Positions 37,401-49,369 of a stretch of DNA of 64,000 nt are shown one piece after another. The position numbers were made by a program, and so were the translations under genes. The notes beneath the pieces are model-generated. The model was not told the DNA's origin. It worked only from the letters and a program-made list of their open reading frames with translations, and did not search any database. This stretch comes from Musa acuminata AAA Group (lineage: Eukaryota; Streptophyta; Magnoliopsida; Zingiberales; Musaceae). Position 1 is the first letter of the stretch. Each line of letters starts with the position of its first letter. The stretch lies in assembly GCF_036884655.1 (NCBI RefSeq), contig NC_088340.1:30690001-30754000 (forward strand). Reading direction: 5' to 3'.

Positions 37401-40400
37401 TAGCCTATTAAGCAGAAGGAAGCATAAATTTAAGAAATGGGTGGAACATAATTATATATTTTGGATTGAGCATAGAGTATGCTTTTGTGCAATTGAGTCA
37501 CTGATGATTGGATTGATTTATCGAGGTCTATTTCTCTTTAGACCAGGGGCATTGTTCTCATTTTTTTGGTCTAGTCTTGCTAGGACTTTATTTATACATG
37601 TATTCAGAATTTAGAAAATGTTTTCTTTTATGGCCTTTTGGAGTCTAAAGGATAGGATCAATGTCTACTTTTAGACTTGCGATCAGTATAACTTGGTCTT
37701 CAAGTGAATAGATTGAAGATACAAGAGACTTACTGAAGACATTAGGGATGTTACTTGAGGCCATAGATTTAGACTGCTACTAAAGTTGAAGTTTGCTGCT
37801 TCCATGTTGTCCCATATGGAGACTTTTTGTTGCCTAAGAACTTCAGCCCTTGTAAGAGAAGGTTTGCGACTTGCAGTGAGGTCTCATCTTGATAGCAGCA
37901 GACTAATTGGTGTTCATAACTTCATATTATGTGTATAGAACTCATATTCCATGATTTTTAGGGTTGTTGCTCAAGTGCAATGAGAAAATTAAACAAGCAG
38001 CTATAATCAGGAGCAGTAGAACACTTTAGGAATGTAGGGATAAAAAAACAATAGGAGATGCCCTGTTGTCAGTAATATTAATCAGTTTGAGGATAATGGA
38101 CTTCCCAAAGGATGAAAAAGAAAAGAGAGCATTTGTATAGTAAACAAAAATAACATATCAAAAGAGAGTTTTTTGAAATTTAGGAATCCCACATATTTCT
38201 ATCTGAAGAATGGTGTAAATTTTCTGGACATGTCATTTAATGGCTTGTGGACCCTGTCAGCCTTGTTTATAAACCAAAATTAGGACTTCAAATAGGTATT
38301 TAACTCAAAGTATGTTTCTATACATGATCTAAAATAGTGATGAGAAATGGGAAAAAAATACATCTAATAATAATAGGAAAATACAATGTAACTGAAAGGC
38401 CCTTCTGTGAGCTGTCCAAATGTGGGAGAGCTGCTCTGCATCAACTTCCTGCTCGTCAAACTCATGGAGCCATCAGAGTGGCTGGCTGGGATCATGTTGA
38501 AGCATCACTTTGAGCTTTATCATCTTTCTTTTCAACTTCATGTGTTGAGGTTGGGTGAGAATGTTACAGATCGTGTTCCTCAAATTGAGGAACATAGCAG
38601 TGGAAACCTTTTGGCTTTTACATTTATCCACAAGGCATTGACTGACTCTTCACAAAATCTATCAACAAAGTACTTTTAGAATCTTTAAGGGCAGAAATTT
38701 TCCAGAGAACAATTTCCTAATTATGAGGGAGATTCAGGTAAAGTTGGATCCCAAGATGAACTTTTAGTTAATCATCAATTATTTCATTGTTGTCTGTGAT
38801 GAATCTGAAACAGATGATTAATCTGCAATTATTGTGAGGCTCATCATTGATGTCTTGATTATATCTGTGACAACTTCATGGACAAATCTATTTCTATTTT
38901 CAGAATCACCATTATTTTAGATTATCTGAGCATTAACTAAATGCTTACTTCCTTAGATGCCTCATCTTGCAACAACTTATGCTGCTGTTAACACACTTGT
39001 TACTTTGGGAAGTGACATGGCATTGTCATCTATAAATAGGTCACGGATCTAACTCTACCGCTTCTGTTGCTTTTTGTTCACATATGACATTTAAGTAGAA
39101 TCTAACAGAATTCAGAATCTTTTGTCTGATCAGAGCAAATCTGCTTAAGTTTTTGCTGCGGATGAAAGATTCTTCCGGTGCATTCAGGTTTGGTTCATTT
39201 ATAATTTCTCAGTCATACTTGGATGCAAGGAAGTAATTTGCATGACGTGTATATGAAAGAGAACATTGAAGCTTGTGTCAAGTGATCTTTTCATTCTCTT
39301 ATTGTACAATTTACCCTTTTGGCAATTGGTTGGATTGGTGTACCTAGATATTAAGTGCTATTCTGATTTGCATTGCCTGGTACCAGTGAAAAAAGAACTA
39401 ATATGATGTACTAAGTAGCTCCAGGCTTATGGTTCTCGTTGTTGGTGCTTGGTTGGCCCAACAAATATAGGTTGTACATACCAGCAAGGTTCTTAATCTT
39501 GTATCGTATCGGTGTATCGAGCTTTGCTGAGTACGATCCGCCTAAAATAGGCATAAAACCCTCTGAAAATACCTGAATAATAAAAAAAAGAGTTAAGATA
39601 GGGTTTTTAAGTTAGAAATAAATATACATTTATTATAGTTTAAGCAAAACTAATGTAAATTAGGTAAGAATAGTGCCACATATTTTTTTCAAGTTTTGAA
39701 GAGTAGTCTTGTGCAAGGTTCACAATTTCGGTCCATTCCGGATCGTCCTTCCGTTAATATTGAATTATCTACAGAAAAATTATTTGAATTATTATATTAT
39801 TTTGCATACAACTTGAACTCTAAGATTCAAATGAATTAACTAACTATATATGTAGATATATCTTATTCTACCACCAAAATGAACAACAAGCCTCCACGAG
39901 TGGTAGATCGGGGTCCTCGATCCTATGTATCTGTATATCAATATGATATGTTTGTCGGACCTAATCCTGAAATTGATCCCACGACATAGTGTATTGATAC
40001 ACTGTATACCATCGGTGCATCAATGTGGTAATGGTCATATATTGATCGTCATGAATCATATATGTCCGAGGCGACTCCTGAGGCATGTATTAGTGAATGT
40101 TAGAACTACTTTTGCTACTAGTCTGTTGCTCCGTATCATACTGTTGCTCGGAGAAGTATGACCGACTATCACCGTACTGCTATTGGCCGTAAGATTCTCC
40201 ATAATATAACGGCTGTGAATACAGTGAGCTTTGTTCTGTGTATACATCGTGTAAGCTCTATCGCATCTGCTCAAAATCATCCACTGGCTTCCCCTTCCCC
40301 TTCCATGCATAAATTTGACCAGTATTTCGTTGAGTACCGATCGAAAGTATATCATCGAGTATCTTGTTGAAATCGATTGGTACCAACCAGTACAGGTAGG

Positions 40401-43400
40401 TAATGATCAAAATTTCGACTGTTACTGCTCGGTACAGCCCCGTATCGTCCAACATGGGACCAAATGCATGATACCATCCGGTAGCGAGTGGTCCGCGTGC
40501 CGATTTGCTGACGGACCAGTACAGGCGGTACGGTACAATATTATTGCATGCCGGTATGATTGATATGTTAAAACATGGTTCAAATGTTTTTTTTCTCTTA
40601 AAAAGCTATTGCTGAATCAGCATTTTGATTTTGAGTTACCCTAGAAACACCCTTGTACATATATTCACTTCAGTCCTGTACAAGCAGATTCAACAATTGA
40701 TATCATATGTTTAACCTGTACACTGAAGTGTTAAATATTTGGTTGTAATAGCAGAAAAAATTTTGGGTTTTACAAGACATGAAGATTATTCTAAATGATT
40801 TGACTTGATGGCAGCCTCTATTGTCAATCTCATATTCTAAAAAAGTTGTGTTTTCATGTTATGTGGCTTATGCTCTTTGGATCTTGCAGTCTATGGCCCC
40901 AAATTTTCTCGCCTAATTATTGAGGTGTACCTCTTTGCACTAAGCATTAAATGTATGGTAGAAACAACAAAAATGATCATTTTTGGATTAAAAACATCCA
41001 ATCAAGTCGAACTTTGGTGTCATGTGCTTAAGAACTTTGGATGAAGTGCTTTAGATACTCAATCTCTATCGGTTGAGTATTGTGGTGCAATGTATCTGTA
41101 GGAACCATACATACTGTCCCAACATAGTCTCTGTGACAATCAAAGGGTATAGTATTAGAAGTTATTCAACTGTTAATCATGATCCACAGTTTTCATTCCA
41201 AGGTGCTTCTACAATTTATAAACTGGTTTCTTCAGAATTATTTTGTTTTTATCAATTTGTCCTGGTTGGTAGAAATTGAAATCTGCAGGAGATCATGAAC
41301 AAGTCACATTAAAGCAATTTCTCTATATATATTTGAATTATTTCCTTTGAATCTAGGTTCTCTTGGGTAGTTTTGATGTCTTGAAATCAATTGTCATCTT
41401 GCACTTTGGTATTGCAATTTTGAGGAACAGGTTCTGGAGTTTGATATTCTGATGTGAAATTTTGCCATGAATATTTTGGAAAACAGTGGACAAACAAACT
41501 GACTCTTCTTTGGTTATGTAATAATCTGTTTGCTTCGTTATTATCTATTACTGATAATTTTGTCTATTCTAGTGACAAGCATTTTTTATTTGTCAGAATG
41601 CATGATGGAGGTGAAATTGATGTTCGTGCTTGCTACACTGCAATCTCGGTTAGCTTCAGCAATGCGTACCTTTTTTCGTTCCACTGTCCTTTGTCTGAAT
41701 CACTTCTCAACTCTTTGTGAAACCAGGTTGCTAGTATTCTCAATGTTCTGGACGTTGAGCTGGTAAAAGATCTCGGAAATTACATCTTGAGGCTAGTCCT
41801 TTTTACTTGAAATTTTAAGGAATTAGATTGTATGCATTGGGGTTTCCTTTAGGGTTCTTTATGGTTTTGATTGAACCTTTTGATGGCTTTCATGTCTCTG
41901 AATATTACCTTATAGGCCGCAAATGACAAGAACCTAAAGCCTCTAGGAAATCAAATGTTGGTTCTTTGTTCGAACTTGTGTCTATGTGTTTATTCTTTAG
42001 TCATGTCATCAATCACACTCAGTGACTCGCCACCATATGTTTGAAAATTTTACATCTATAATCAAAGTAGTTGATGCTATTAAAAACTTTATCAATCTTT
42101 AGACATCAAAAATAGGATGTGTTGCCTTGAGGTTGAAAGTGCAAACCAATTAAATAATAAATGCTTATGGTTTATCACTCAATGAATATATGCAAGATAG
42201 TGGTGCTTCACCTTATAAACAAGTACAATTACATCATTGACTTGTGGATGGAGTTTTAAGCAACAACAGAAGTGATGAGGCATAGATGCTGTGGCCTCTG
42301 TTTTGTTGGGTTGAAGTGCCTCTCAGGAGAATAGCAATCATTATATGCATTGCTAACTCATCTATATTGCGAATCAAGGTACTGATTTTTCATGCTTCAG
42401 TCTGTGTTTTCAAAGTGATTCATAAGTCAGGACCTGCACATGTATACTTGTAAAATATTGAAAGCTTCATGGTAATAACACCTTTTTTGGACATGAATAT
42501 TGTGATGCACCATTAATTTGTCACAGCGATACCATAATCAAGTACCTTACCAGTTCCGTATTCATAACAAAGCTTTTTGCCTTTTAATTTTTGGTTTTTT
42601 TACTGTTCTATACTTCTATTTTCCCCTCAATTTATGGAAATGCAGTTGCAATCAAATTTCTGTTTGTTTCAGCTGTCAAACATATGAAGGTGGTATTGCT
42701 GGAGAGCCTGGTTCAGAAGCTCATGGCGGGTATATATCTTTTATAAGTTTATTAGTTTTAGTTTTGCCTATGCCATTTTGTGTTCAGAACCTTTTAGAAC
42801 TTTTTGTATGTTATATATGTGTCCCCAACGCATTGTTTTTCTTAAAGGTACACATTCTGTGGGCTGGCTGCAATGATTCTGATTAATGAGGCTGATAGGC
42901 TGGATTTGCCTAGTCTAGTTGTAAGAAGTTTCTCATTTGCTCTTGATGCTTAATCTCAATTTATGTTGCCATGCATTTTAGTCCAGAATCTTTTTAATTG
43001 TAAATTTAGAATAATGCCTGCCATTTTTTTGGTTTATCTGTCAATTTAGTACCTTAGGGATTTAGCCTATGTGTTGTGAATTCTGCATACTGCCAAAGTT
43101 TTTAATTATGCATCTCCACTATGTCAAGTATGTAATAAGTAATAAATAACTTGCAACAAATGTTCAAAAAGATAAATGATCAGAATTCATTATGAGATTG
43201 TACTTCCTGGATGTGGCTTATGTGAAGCTCAAGAGATTACTGTGAATTTTATATCATGTGCATACAAACATACAAAGATAAATGACTAGGGGGTGTGCTT
43301 GCAGCCATTATTTTAACATGCATGCCTTGGCACATGTCCTAAATTATGCCTATGCATGCTTAGCTTGATAAGATATTTACTGCCCATGCCATCGCTAATA

Positions 43401-46277
43401 AGTGGCACATGGTGGCATGGAGCAAGCTCTCCCTGCAATTCATGCTATATATCTTATCCTAGTATATGAAGTTGTTAGAAATCTATACACCATTATAAGC
43501 TTCAGTAGCTATTCTCATATTCTAATTTCTGAGAATATATATATATATATATATAATCTATTGCTTGACCTTGCACCATCTCCCAGCATCCGTTTCTGGT
43601 GTTGGTAATTTACTAATTATTATGAAATGGTTCCCTATTGATAAATGCAAATGCATGCTGATTCTGTGATCAACTTATAAAGTTTATCCAGGAATAGAAG
43701 TGTTAAATATTTGTGCCTTATTTGCACACGATTTAGCTTAGTGAAATTTTCTTGTAGTCGTAACAGATGTCATCCACTATATTGTTCCCAGAAACTTTGA
43801 GTCACAAACTCTAGTATCATATCTGTTAATTGATATCTGTGAACTTTGATTTGTGTTCTTCATTGCATTAATCTTATCTTTTAGGCATTGATGCTGCTTT
43901 GAAACTTTCGAGTCCTAAGGGTATCTGTATGTGATGTATGGTTAGGACTGGGTAGCATCTCGTCAAGGAGTGGAGTGTGGTTTTCAAGGGCGAGTAAATA
44001 AGTTGGTTGATGGTTGCTACTCATTTTGGCAGGTAATTATCTTACTTTGCGGTTCTTAGTCATCCAATTTAGAATTCAGAAATCAAATTTCTCTAGGGAG
44101 GTGCTCTTGTTTTGGCACAAAGGCTATCGCCGATTCTTCACAAACAGCTGGAGTCATCTTTTATCAGCCGAGTGCAGGCATCTGTTGCGTGTAATAAATC
44201 ATGTAACTTCACTACTGGGGAAACTGGTTTAGATGGGAACTTATGCGGAGCTGGGACTTCTCATGCTAAAATTGAAGGTAGACTTTGCAAAGCTGTTGAA
44301 ATTGCAGGTGTTCTTATTTGTAGCTGCCTCGTTTATTTGAATCGAATCTCTTTAAAGGGCTATGTGGGTACTTAATACACCAGAAAAACTTGTGTTAATG
44401 ATTCAGATGACATGAGGTAGAAATGGCTGGTTATCTGCTAGTGCTATCTATATTATAGTGATCAAGGACTATCCCGACTTTTTCGGACTAGAGTAACTTC
44501 TAATTTGATCCATAAAATTGCTGATGAAATATGGAGGTCATGTTATTGATGGATATAACTAGTCCAGGTCATGGAAGCTGTAGACTATCAGGTAAAGTTT
44601 TTCAGTTTTGTTGTTGGTTGAAACATTTCTGTTGTTGATTTGGTAAAAGATTATGTGGTTATTTTCTTTTGAGATGATCAATGGTTTTATGGAAATTATG
44701 AGTCCATTTAAGCTATCGAAAGTGCAAGGAGAAGAGATATAGTATCTACTTATCTAGTGCTTTGCCACCTATTATTTTAACATTTAAAGTTTTCACAATC
44801 TGAGGAAATTTTGAGCTGTCAAAGTAGTGGATTATAAAGTTGACTGACAACATGAAGTAAACCTATTATCAAGATTGTTCCTGGATAAGGTAAGTCAAAC
44901 TGTGTGGGTTCATCTGAATCGACAAAAGTAGGGACAAGATATCTTTTGTTCTTGCAGCACAAAAGTGGAGTTCGGGGTAATAGTATTTAAGGAGAAGAAG
45001 ACACACAAGTGAGGAAAGATGAGTGGTCTGCAACTAAAGACCAATCTAGTGGACAACTTGGGATTTAAAAAGTTTTGAACAATGACTTCCTGTCCTTTCT
45101 GTTTTCTTATTTTATTACAAGACTCACCTGTTTCTTCAGTATTGAACTTATTTATATATGTGCTGTGCAATGGAACAGATACTGATTCTCTAGTTGTATT
45201 TTTTTTTTTTAAATATATGCTGGTGCTTTGCTTCAACTGCATTCCTGTACTCTAGGCATTATTGTTGTGCTGATTTTTATAAAATGATCTTGAAACAGGA
45301 GGACTTTCAGATTTTGGTTTTTCATTCATAGAAAAACAAACTGAATGTGGTCCATTATTCCAAAGTATTGCCTTGCAGCAATATATACTCCTATGTTCAC
45401 AGGTATGTACTGAATAATGAAGAAAACTCTGTTTCAAGAGTATTCAAAAGTTTGATGCCAAAAACTATGAGATTTGAGAAATATTTCAGGTGTTTGTGCT
45501 TATAGAACTTGAGGGACTTCCCATTAGTTAGAATACAGTCTTAACATGTCTTTTATACATCAATCATCACCGCTGGTGTTGCCAAAAGGATTAGCCTGAT
45601 GTTCCAATGTCGTCAAGAGGATTTGATGAGCTTAACATAATTTATCTAATCTAAAAACTGAGGATTCAGTTGATGGTTTTATATTTTAAGCAAAATTTGA
45701 AGACAGACTGAAATAATCTATATTTGTCATGTAATTTTTGGTCTTCATTTTAACATATTCTGGGATATCCTGCATGAATAAACTATGGTTTTGTTAGCTT
45801 TACCTGGATACAGCATTATAATATTTTCTTCTAGAATAGGAGGGAAGTGTAAAGTTCATTTATACATGTAGGTTGACTTTGTTTTAGATAGTTGTGTAAC
45901 GTAATGCACTGTCTTATTCTTTTCATGTTTACAGCAGCTGAACTTATCGCATAGTTTTGGTTACTTGTATACTTGTTGATCACCAGCACTTTTTGTTCAT
46001 CATTTCAATAGTTAAAGCACCTAAAACATTGTGTCTGTAGGTACTCGAGGGAGGGTTCAAGGACAAGCCTGGCAAACAACGGGACTTTTACCATTCATGT
46101 TACTGCCTAAGTGGTTTGTCGGTGTCTCAGTATAGCTGCTCAAAAGATGCTAGCGTACCACCACCAACAAGAGCAGTGTTGGGTCCTTATGCTAACCTGT
46201 TAGAGCCCGTGCATCCTCTCTACAATGTTGTTCTCAATAAATACTACAAATCACATGAGTTCTTCTCCTGCCTCTGA
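19432..46277 (+). CDS. FTB: Protein farnesyltransferase subunit beta (ERA1 orthologue), 14 exons
   Basis: Catalytic subunit of the cytosolic enzyme that attaches farnesyl to CaaX proteins; the Arabidopsis orthologue ERA1 affects ABA signalling and meristems. Exons: 19432..19649, 20891..20977, 21116..21221, 36858..36893, 38957..39039, 39134..39187, 41597..41648, 41727..41791, 42673..42729, 42848..42920, 43946..44032, 44097..44277, 45299..45402, 46041..46277. They sum to 1440 nt (479 aa plus stop) with every junction in phase. An ATG at 19414 would add six residues. Prenyltransferase repeats are visible ([32 protein letters not shown]). Zinc ligands are conserved: Asp and Cys in VDGCYSFW and His in DFYHSCYC. 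The Arg/Tyr of [10 protein letters not shown] fit the farnesyl site. Exon 12 holds the plant-specific loop. Donor 8 is GC. Intron 3 is 15.6 kb and filled with transposons. Confidence 0.95.
21824..22602 (-). repeat. 3' LTR of the chromovirus (element orientation)
   Basis: 779 bp and colinear with 31831..32611. On the plus strand both carry repeated sub-units built on 'acttagct..gttgcctaagtcg' at their left ends. Confidence 0.88.
22762..23207 (+). repeat. 5' LTR of the nested LARD-like element
   Basis: 446 bp, TGTCACGGAC...CCGTGTCA. It is near-identical to 26886..27331. Confidence 0.88.
23208..26885 (+). other. Non-coding interior of the LARD-like element
   Basis: About 3.7 kb of GC-moderate, purine-rich sequence. 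Only short, unrelated ORFs occur in all frames and no retroviral motif was found. Its size between a primer site and a purine tract fits a large retrotransposon derivative. Confidence 0.6.
26886..27331 (+). repeat. 3' LTR of the nested LARD-like element
   Basis: 446 bp, beginning TATCACGGAC (the terminal TG has changed to TA) and ending CCGTGTCA. Confidence 0.88.
27328..27744 (-). pseudogene. Chromovirus integrase C-terminus and start of chromodomain
   Basis: The minus strand reads the GPF/Y-type module ([20 protein letters not shown] at about 27570..27510), then a HASNLKPYH block, then the chromodomain start [12 protein letters not shown]. The nested element cuts the chromodomain here. Its continuation, [11 protein letters not shown] followed by a stop and [15 protein letters not shown], is found on the far side at about 22760..22640. 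The two halves prove that the outer element is continuous and was split. Confidence 0.8.
27990..31690 (-). pseudogene. Chromovirus gag-pol (gag, PR, RT, RNase H, integrase), degenerate
   Basis: Minus strand, top coordinate first. The gag carries [18 protein letters not shown] (about 31250) and [19 protein letters not shown] (about 31090..31035); roughly 50 residues expected between these blocks are missing. The protease at about 30490 reads VDTCATHNF, where the family has VDTG, so the active-site Gly is lost. RT at 29761..29282 keeps [26 protein letters not shown] and the catalytic YLDDI. RNase H starts near 29070 with [13 protein letters not shown], where family members have an Asp. Integrase (28597..27990) has a zinc-finger CLTCQQDK and a DDE-core [13 protein letters not shown]. 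Several frame breaks occur, so the copy is not autonomous. Confidence 0.88.
31831..32611 (-). repeat. 5' LTR of the chromovirus (element orientation)
   Basis: 781 bp, TGTCACGAACGG...GGCCGCGACA when read on the minus strand. It is clearly related over its full length to 21824..22602, with many visible substitutions, so the pair is fairly old. Confidence 0.88.
32672..32828. repeat. 47-bp direct repeat with inverted segment, next to the chromovirus LTR
   Basis: A 47-bp sequence (starting agcattatcataaattcagg) occurs at 32672..32718 and again at 32782..32828. Between them agtttgcctttgctt (32756..32770) is the reverse complement of the aagcaaaggcaaact found in both copies. This local duplication and inversion lies in FTB intron 3. 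Confidence 0.8.
33199..35811 (-). pseudogene. hAT transposase, multi-exon and inactivated
   Basis: The ATG at 35811 starts [13 protein letters not shown]; an in-frame TGA at 35749..35751 breaks it before the BED zinc finger ([17 protein letters not shown]). A frame shift near 35190 separates this from the DUF659 part ([29 protein letters not shown]). After an intron, 34718..34068 carries [17 protein letters not shown] and [12 protein letters not shown], ending in a TAG where the reading continues as [19 protein letters not shown]. The dimerisation segment ([20 protein letters not shown], about 33860) has a one-base shift near 33770. The last exon has a stop before an acidic tail ending at 33199. 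At least five lesions mean no functional protein. Confidence 0.88.
36015..36350. repeat. GC-rich CAGCGG/AGCGGGAGC minisatellite inside the hAT element
   Basis: Degenerate tandem units such as cagcggcggcagcgaca and gagcgggagcgg. They lie between the right end and the transposase start of the hAT element. Long ORFs in several frames here are a by-product of the repeat. Confidence 0.8.
36894..38956 (+). other. FTB intron 4
   Basis: 2063-bp AT-rich intron between the 36-bp exon 4 and exon 5. No transposon ends or coding domain recognised. Confidence 0.7.
39485..40581. repeat. Degenerate hAT-like repeat with GGTACGG-type motifs in FTB intron 6
   Basis: It starts CAAGGTTCTTAATC, like the MITE at 12874, with a second CAAGGTTC at about 39714. 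It contains TACGG/CCGTA-rich segments (40490..40560) and trails off near a CATGGTTC. No target duplication could be matched, so the limits are tentative. Confidence 0.35.
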
Positions 46278-47679
46278 TAGCAGCTATTTTCTCTCAAAAT
46301 GCAATCGATCCTTCCTGAAACTAATCTCTTTAGACTCCATTCTGAAGAGAACTCGTAGTCCTTCAATCCTGCCAAAAGGATGGTGTATAGCAGATAATGA
46401 TATTGATTATTTTACCTGGAATGAAGAGTATTGTCTCTACCGGTCATGTATGCGGTGGCTAATTACCTGTTTGATGTAACTTCACAAGAAAATGAGACTG
46501 CAGAGAGACGAAAACCTCGAGCATGGAGGAAGAGGTAGCTAACTGTAATGTAATTGCACATGATTCCATTGAATCCTGGTGTAATGAGAAGCGTAGTTTG
46601 CTATCCATTTCTTTATCATGGCCCCAGCAAGCACCGCTGTTAGTAGTGCAATTTGACATTGCCAATCAATTTCCACATAGCTGATGTTGAAGCACCAAAC
46701 CAGATCATTGCAGGTTAACAGCAGTGACATCAAGGGTGAAAACGACACACCTGTGATTGGTTTTTTTCCCATGATAAATTGTTTTAACAAGCATTTGTTT
46801 TTGTTCTAATAAGTTCGCATAGTTCCTTAATTCTTGAGCAGGATTTACATGGATATCCAAGATTTAATACAGTGCAGTCATGGCTGCTTCCAGCAGGAGC
46901 TGCTCGCACCATTTCAGCTTGGTCTCTTGATTTATCCAAGGATCAAACACATGGAACTTTGTGGTGTCAGATCCAACATCATTGATCTCCAAGGTCTCTT
47001 CAGGTACATGACCAGCCACTGATATCCTAATAATATTTCACCGTGTTCATGAGCTTTTTTCCCATAAAGAAATGCCAAGCTTCAGCACGCACACAAAGTT
47101 TGGCAGCACCATGGCAGGGACCACTCGAGCATATCAATTCCATGTCTCCATTTCTTCTTTGTGTGACTTAGATGTCCATTTTCTTACTTTCGATTTCATC
47201 TTTTGCTTAAGTCTACGAAACTAACAAAGCAATCTCCGCCAAGTGTAAAGCAGGTGTCACTGTCTGGGACCACAAATCGAATCAATTCATGATAATTACA
47301 TGATGGGTCATTTCTCTTCGATTAGATTATATATTTCATGGAGGAGTTGTTGCAAATTATCGTCTTGTCATGTCACTAACTTAGGGTTTAGTAAATATGA
47401 TTACACACCACCATTGCCATCAACGTGCACTACCCTACGAGGCACCATGGTGGTCAACACTAGTCAATGACAGAAGGTTGACCATTCCCCCATCCCCACG
47501 CACACAGTAGCACAACAAGTGTAAAGCGGTCACACTGGTACTTCCATGTCAACACGAACAAGCTTCACACGGCCACAGTAAAAAAGAAGAAGAGGTCTTC
47601 TAGCTAAGAAATTATAACCATTAAAGATAGGAACAGAAAGAGAGAGAGAGAGAGATTCAAAAAAGGGCGATGCCTCCGG
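46278..47679. other. FTB 3' UTR and intergenic spacer
   Basis: The FTB 3' UTR probably occupies the first few hundred bases. The remainder up to the convergent DUF1645 gene shows no recognised feature apart from a short GA run at about 47639..47654. Confidence 0.5.
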
Positions 47680-48528
47680 CTAAATCCCGTTCACATTCGC
47701 AAAGTAGCCAAGCAAGTCCTGCTTGTACGGTAGGAACGACCTCCGGGCGCCGCCGCGGCGCCCGTAATAGATCCGATGAGCGGTGGCTATATCCACCTCG
47801 GTCGCCTCACCACGCTTCCCCTTCGCCTTGTCCTCCTTGCCCTTCCCCGTCTCCTCCGTCTTGGTTACACGGCAACGGCTTTCCTTCTCCTTGTCGTTGT
47901 CCTCCCCGGCTGCGAGAAACACGAACTTCTCCTTCCCGTCGCTGTGGCTCCGCCCGACCACCAGGTCCCGGAGCCGCCACCGTAGGGAGGAGGATCCCGT
48001 GGATCGGCTCTTCTTGCACCGAGTCGGCGTCAGCGCCGCCGACCTGGGGGCCCACACGCAGTACGTCCCCGGCGGGACCCCAGCGAGCTCGTCCGCCGCC
48101 AAGGACGAGGACGACGATGACGCGCCAAGGTTCTCCTCCCGCTCCGCGATCAAGAGGTGGCGGAGGGTTCCCCGCACCGCCGAGGTCGCGCGCTCCTCCT
48201 CCAGCTCCGCCGCCGCTCTCCCGCGGCGGCTAAGGCCGTCGTCGTCGGCGAGGAGGAGGGCGCGGCCGAAGACGGGGTAGACGGGGCGGATCTGGCCGTC
48301 GGAGAAGATCTCGTCGGCGGTAATGTCCTGACCGCCGTCAGGGTCCTTGATCACGAAAGCGAATTCGAAGTCGTCGTCGTCCTCTGACTCGTCGCCCCCG
48401 CCGTCATCCAGCTGTAGCGACTCCTGTGTGCACTGAGGAGCGGCGGGGATCTGCTGCGGGGACTCGTGGCGGACGGCGGAGACGAAGCCATCGTCCGTCT
48501 CCTCTTCATGGAAGCTGGAGGAAGCCAT
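47680..48528 (-). CDS. DUF1645 family protein
   Basis: Single-exon gene of 282 aa. It carries the signature blocks of the plant DUF1645 family: FEFAFVIKDPDGG (about residue 54), ADEIFSDGQIRPVYPVFGRA (about 71), YCVWAPRSA, GSSSLRWRLRDLVVGRSHSDG and KFVFLAAG. An acidic serine-rich N-terminus and a lysine-rich region follow the usual pattern, and the C-terminus (FLPYKQDLLGYFANVNGI) matches family ends. A rice family member, SGL, has been linked to grain size and stress tolerance; the molecular function is not known. No signal peptide or membrane segment. The coding sequence is extremely GC-rich compared with its flanks. Confidence 0.9.
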   Translation of the reverse strand: MASSSFHEEETDDGFVSAVRHESPQQIPAAPQCTQESLQLDDGGGDESEDDDDFEFAFVIKDPDGGQDITADEIFSDGQIRPVYPVFGRALLLADDDGLSRRGRAAAELEEERATSAVRGTLRHLLIAEREENLGASSSSSSLAADELAGVPPGTYCVWAPRSAALTPTRCKKSRSTGSSSLRWRLRDLVVGRSHSDGKEKFVFLAAGEDNDKEKESRCRVTKTEETGKGKEDKAKGKRGEATEVDIATAHRIYYGRRGGARRSFLPYKQDLLGYFANVNGI

Positions 48529-49111
48529 GATGAGAGGTACGTGTCTCTCTGTCTTTCGATTTATATCTCCTCTTCCTCTGGTATGGTCTGCTATGGCTTC
48601 TTTGTCGGTGTCGCCATGAGAGAGTGGAGGAAGAGGAGTTAATAAACCAGAAGAGGAAGCGGTTGAGCGTTGCTTGGCTTAAGGTTAGGGGGGGGAGTGT
48701 TTCCAATCGAGCGAGAGCAGTCGCACGGCTTTGAGATCAAGAAGGGCAAACTGGCCCCGTCGGGTGGGCTGCGAAAATGATGCCTCCATCCATCCACCAG
48801 TCCTCCGCCATTAGGGAGGGAGGCGAGGGTCGGTTGTCAAGTGAATTCACCCGTTTCTTTCCCGGAAGGGCCCCCACCCGCCCACCGGCTTCACACCCTA
48901 TCTTTGCTAGACGCCCGTTAGAAGAGAAATATAGAATTGAAATTTCAAGGATGTTTAGATATATACAAATCTTCTTTTTTTTTTTGTCATCTCTTACATG
49001 AAAATAAAAAGAAAGATAGTTTTCTCAGTACATTACAATCGACTAGAAAAGAAAGAAAGAGATGACAAGAAGCATCAGATTCCTTGATCCTTTTTCCTCG
49101 ACGTCTGTCGA

Positions 49112-49141
49112 TAATTATTATTATTATTATTATTATTATTA
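49112..49141. repeat. (ATT)n microsatellite
   Basis: About ten ATT/TTA units in tandem. Confidence 0.9.
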
Positions 49142-49341
49142 AGTAACTTAAAATGTAAAATCAACTTGTAAATAACACCTGATGAATAAATATAACACGA
49201 CCAGCTGTTGCGAGGAAAATGCGTGAGGAAGAAGGTGGTCATCGTGAAAGCGATAGTCGTGGTGTGGGGATGCGCAGGTTGTCGTCGTCTTGACTCACCA
49301 CTTGACTTGGGTGGTGTGTCTCGATTCCCCGTCTCACAGGG

Positions 49342-49369
49342 TATCATCATCATCATCATCATCATCATC
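49342..49369. repeat. (ATC)n microsatellite
   Basis: About nine perfect ATC units. Confidence 0.9.

Noticed and set aside
38407..38679. 90-codon ORF in FTB intron 4
   Set aside because: No family similarity recognised, no splice sites needed by FTB; likely intronic chance ORF.
39714..40563. Possible coding exon in FTB intron 6 (70-99 codon ORFs on both strands)
   Set aside because: The ORFs overlap a degenerate TACGG-rich repeat and the FTB frame already joins without an exon here.
47670..48387. Plus-strand ORFs of 165-187 codons
   Set aside because: Arg/Pro/Ser-rich antisense shadows of the DUF1645 gene.
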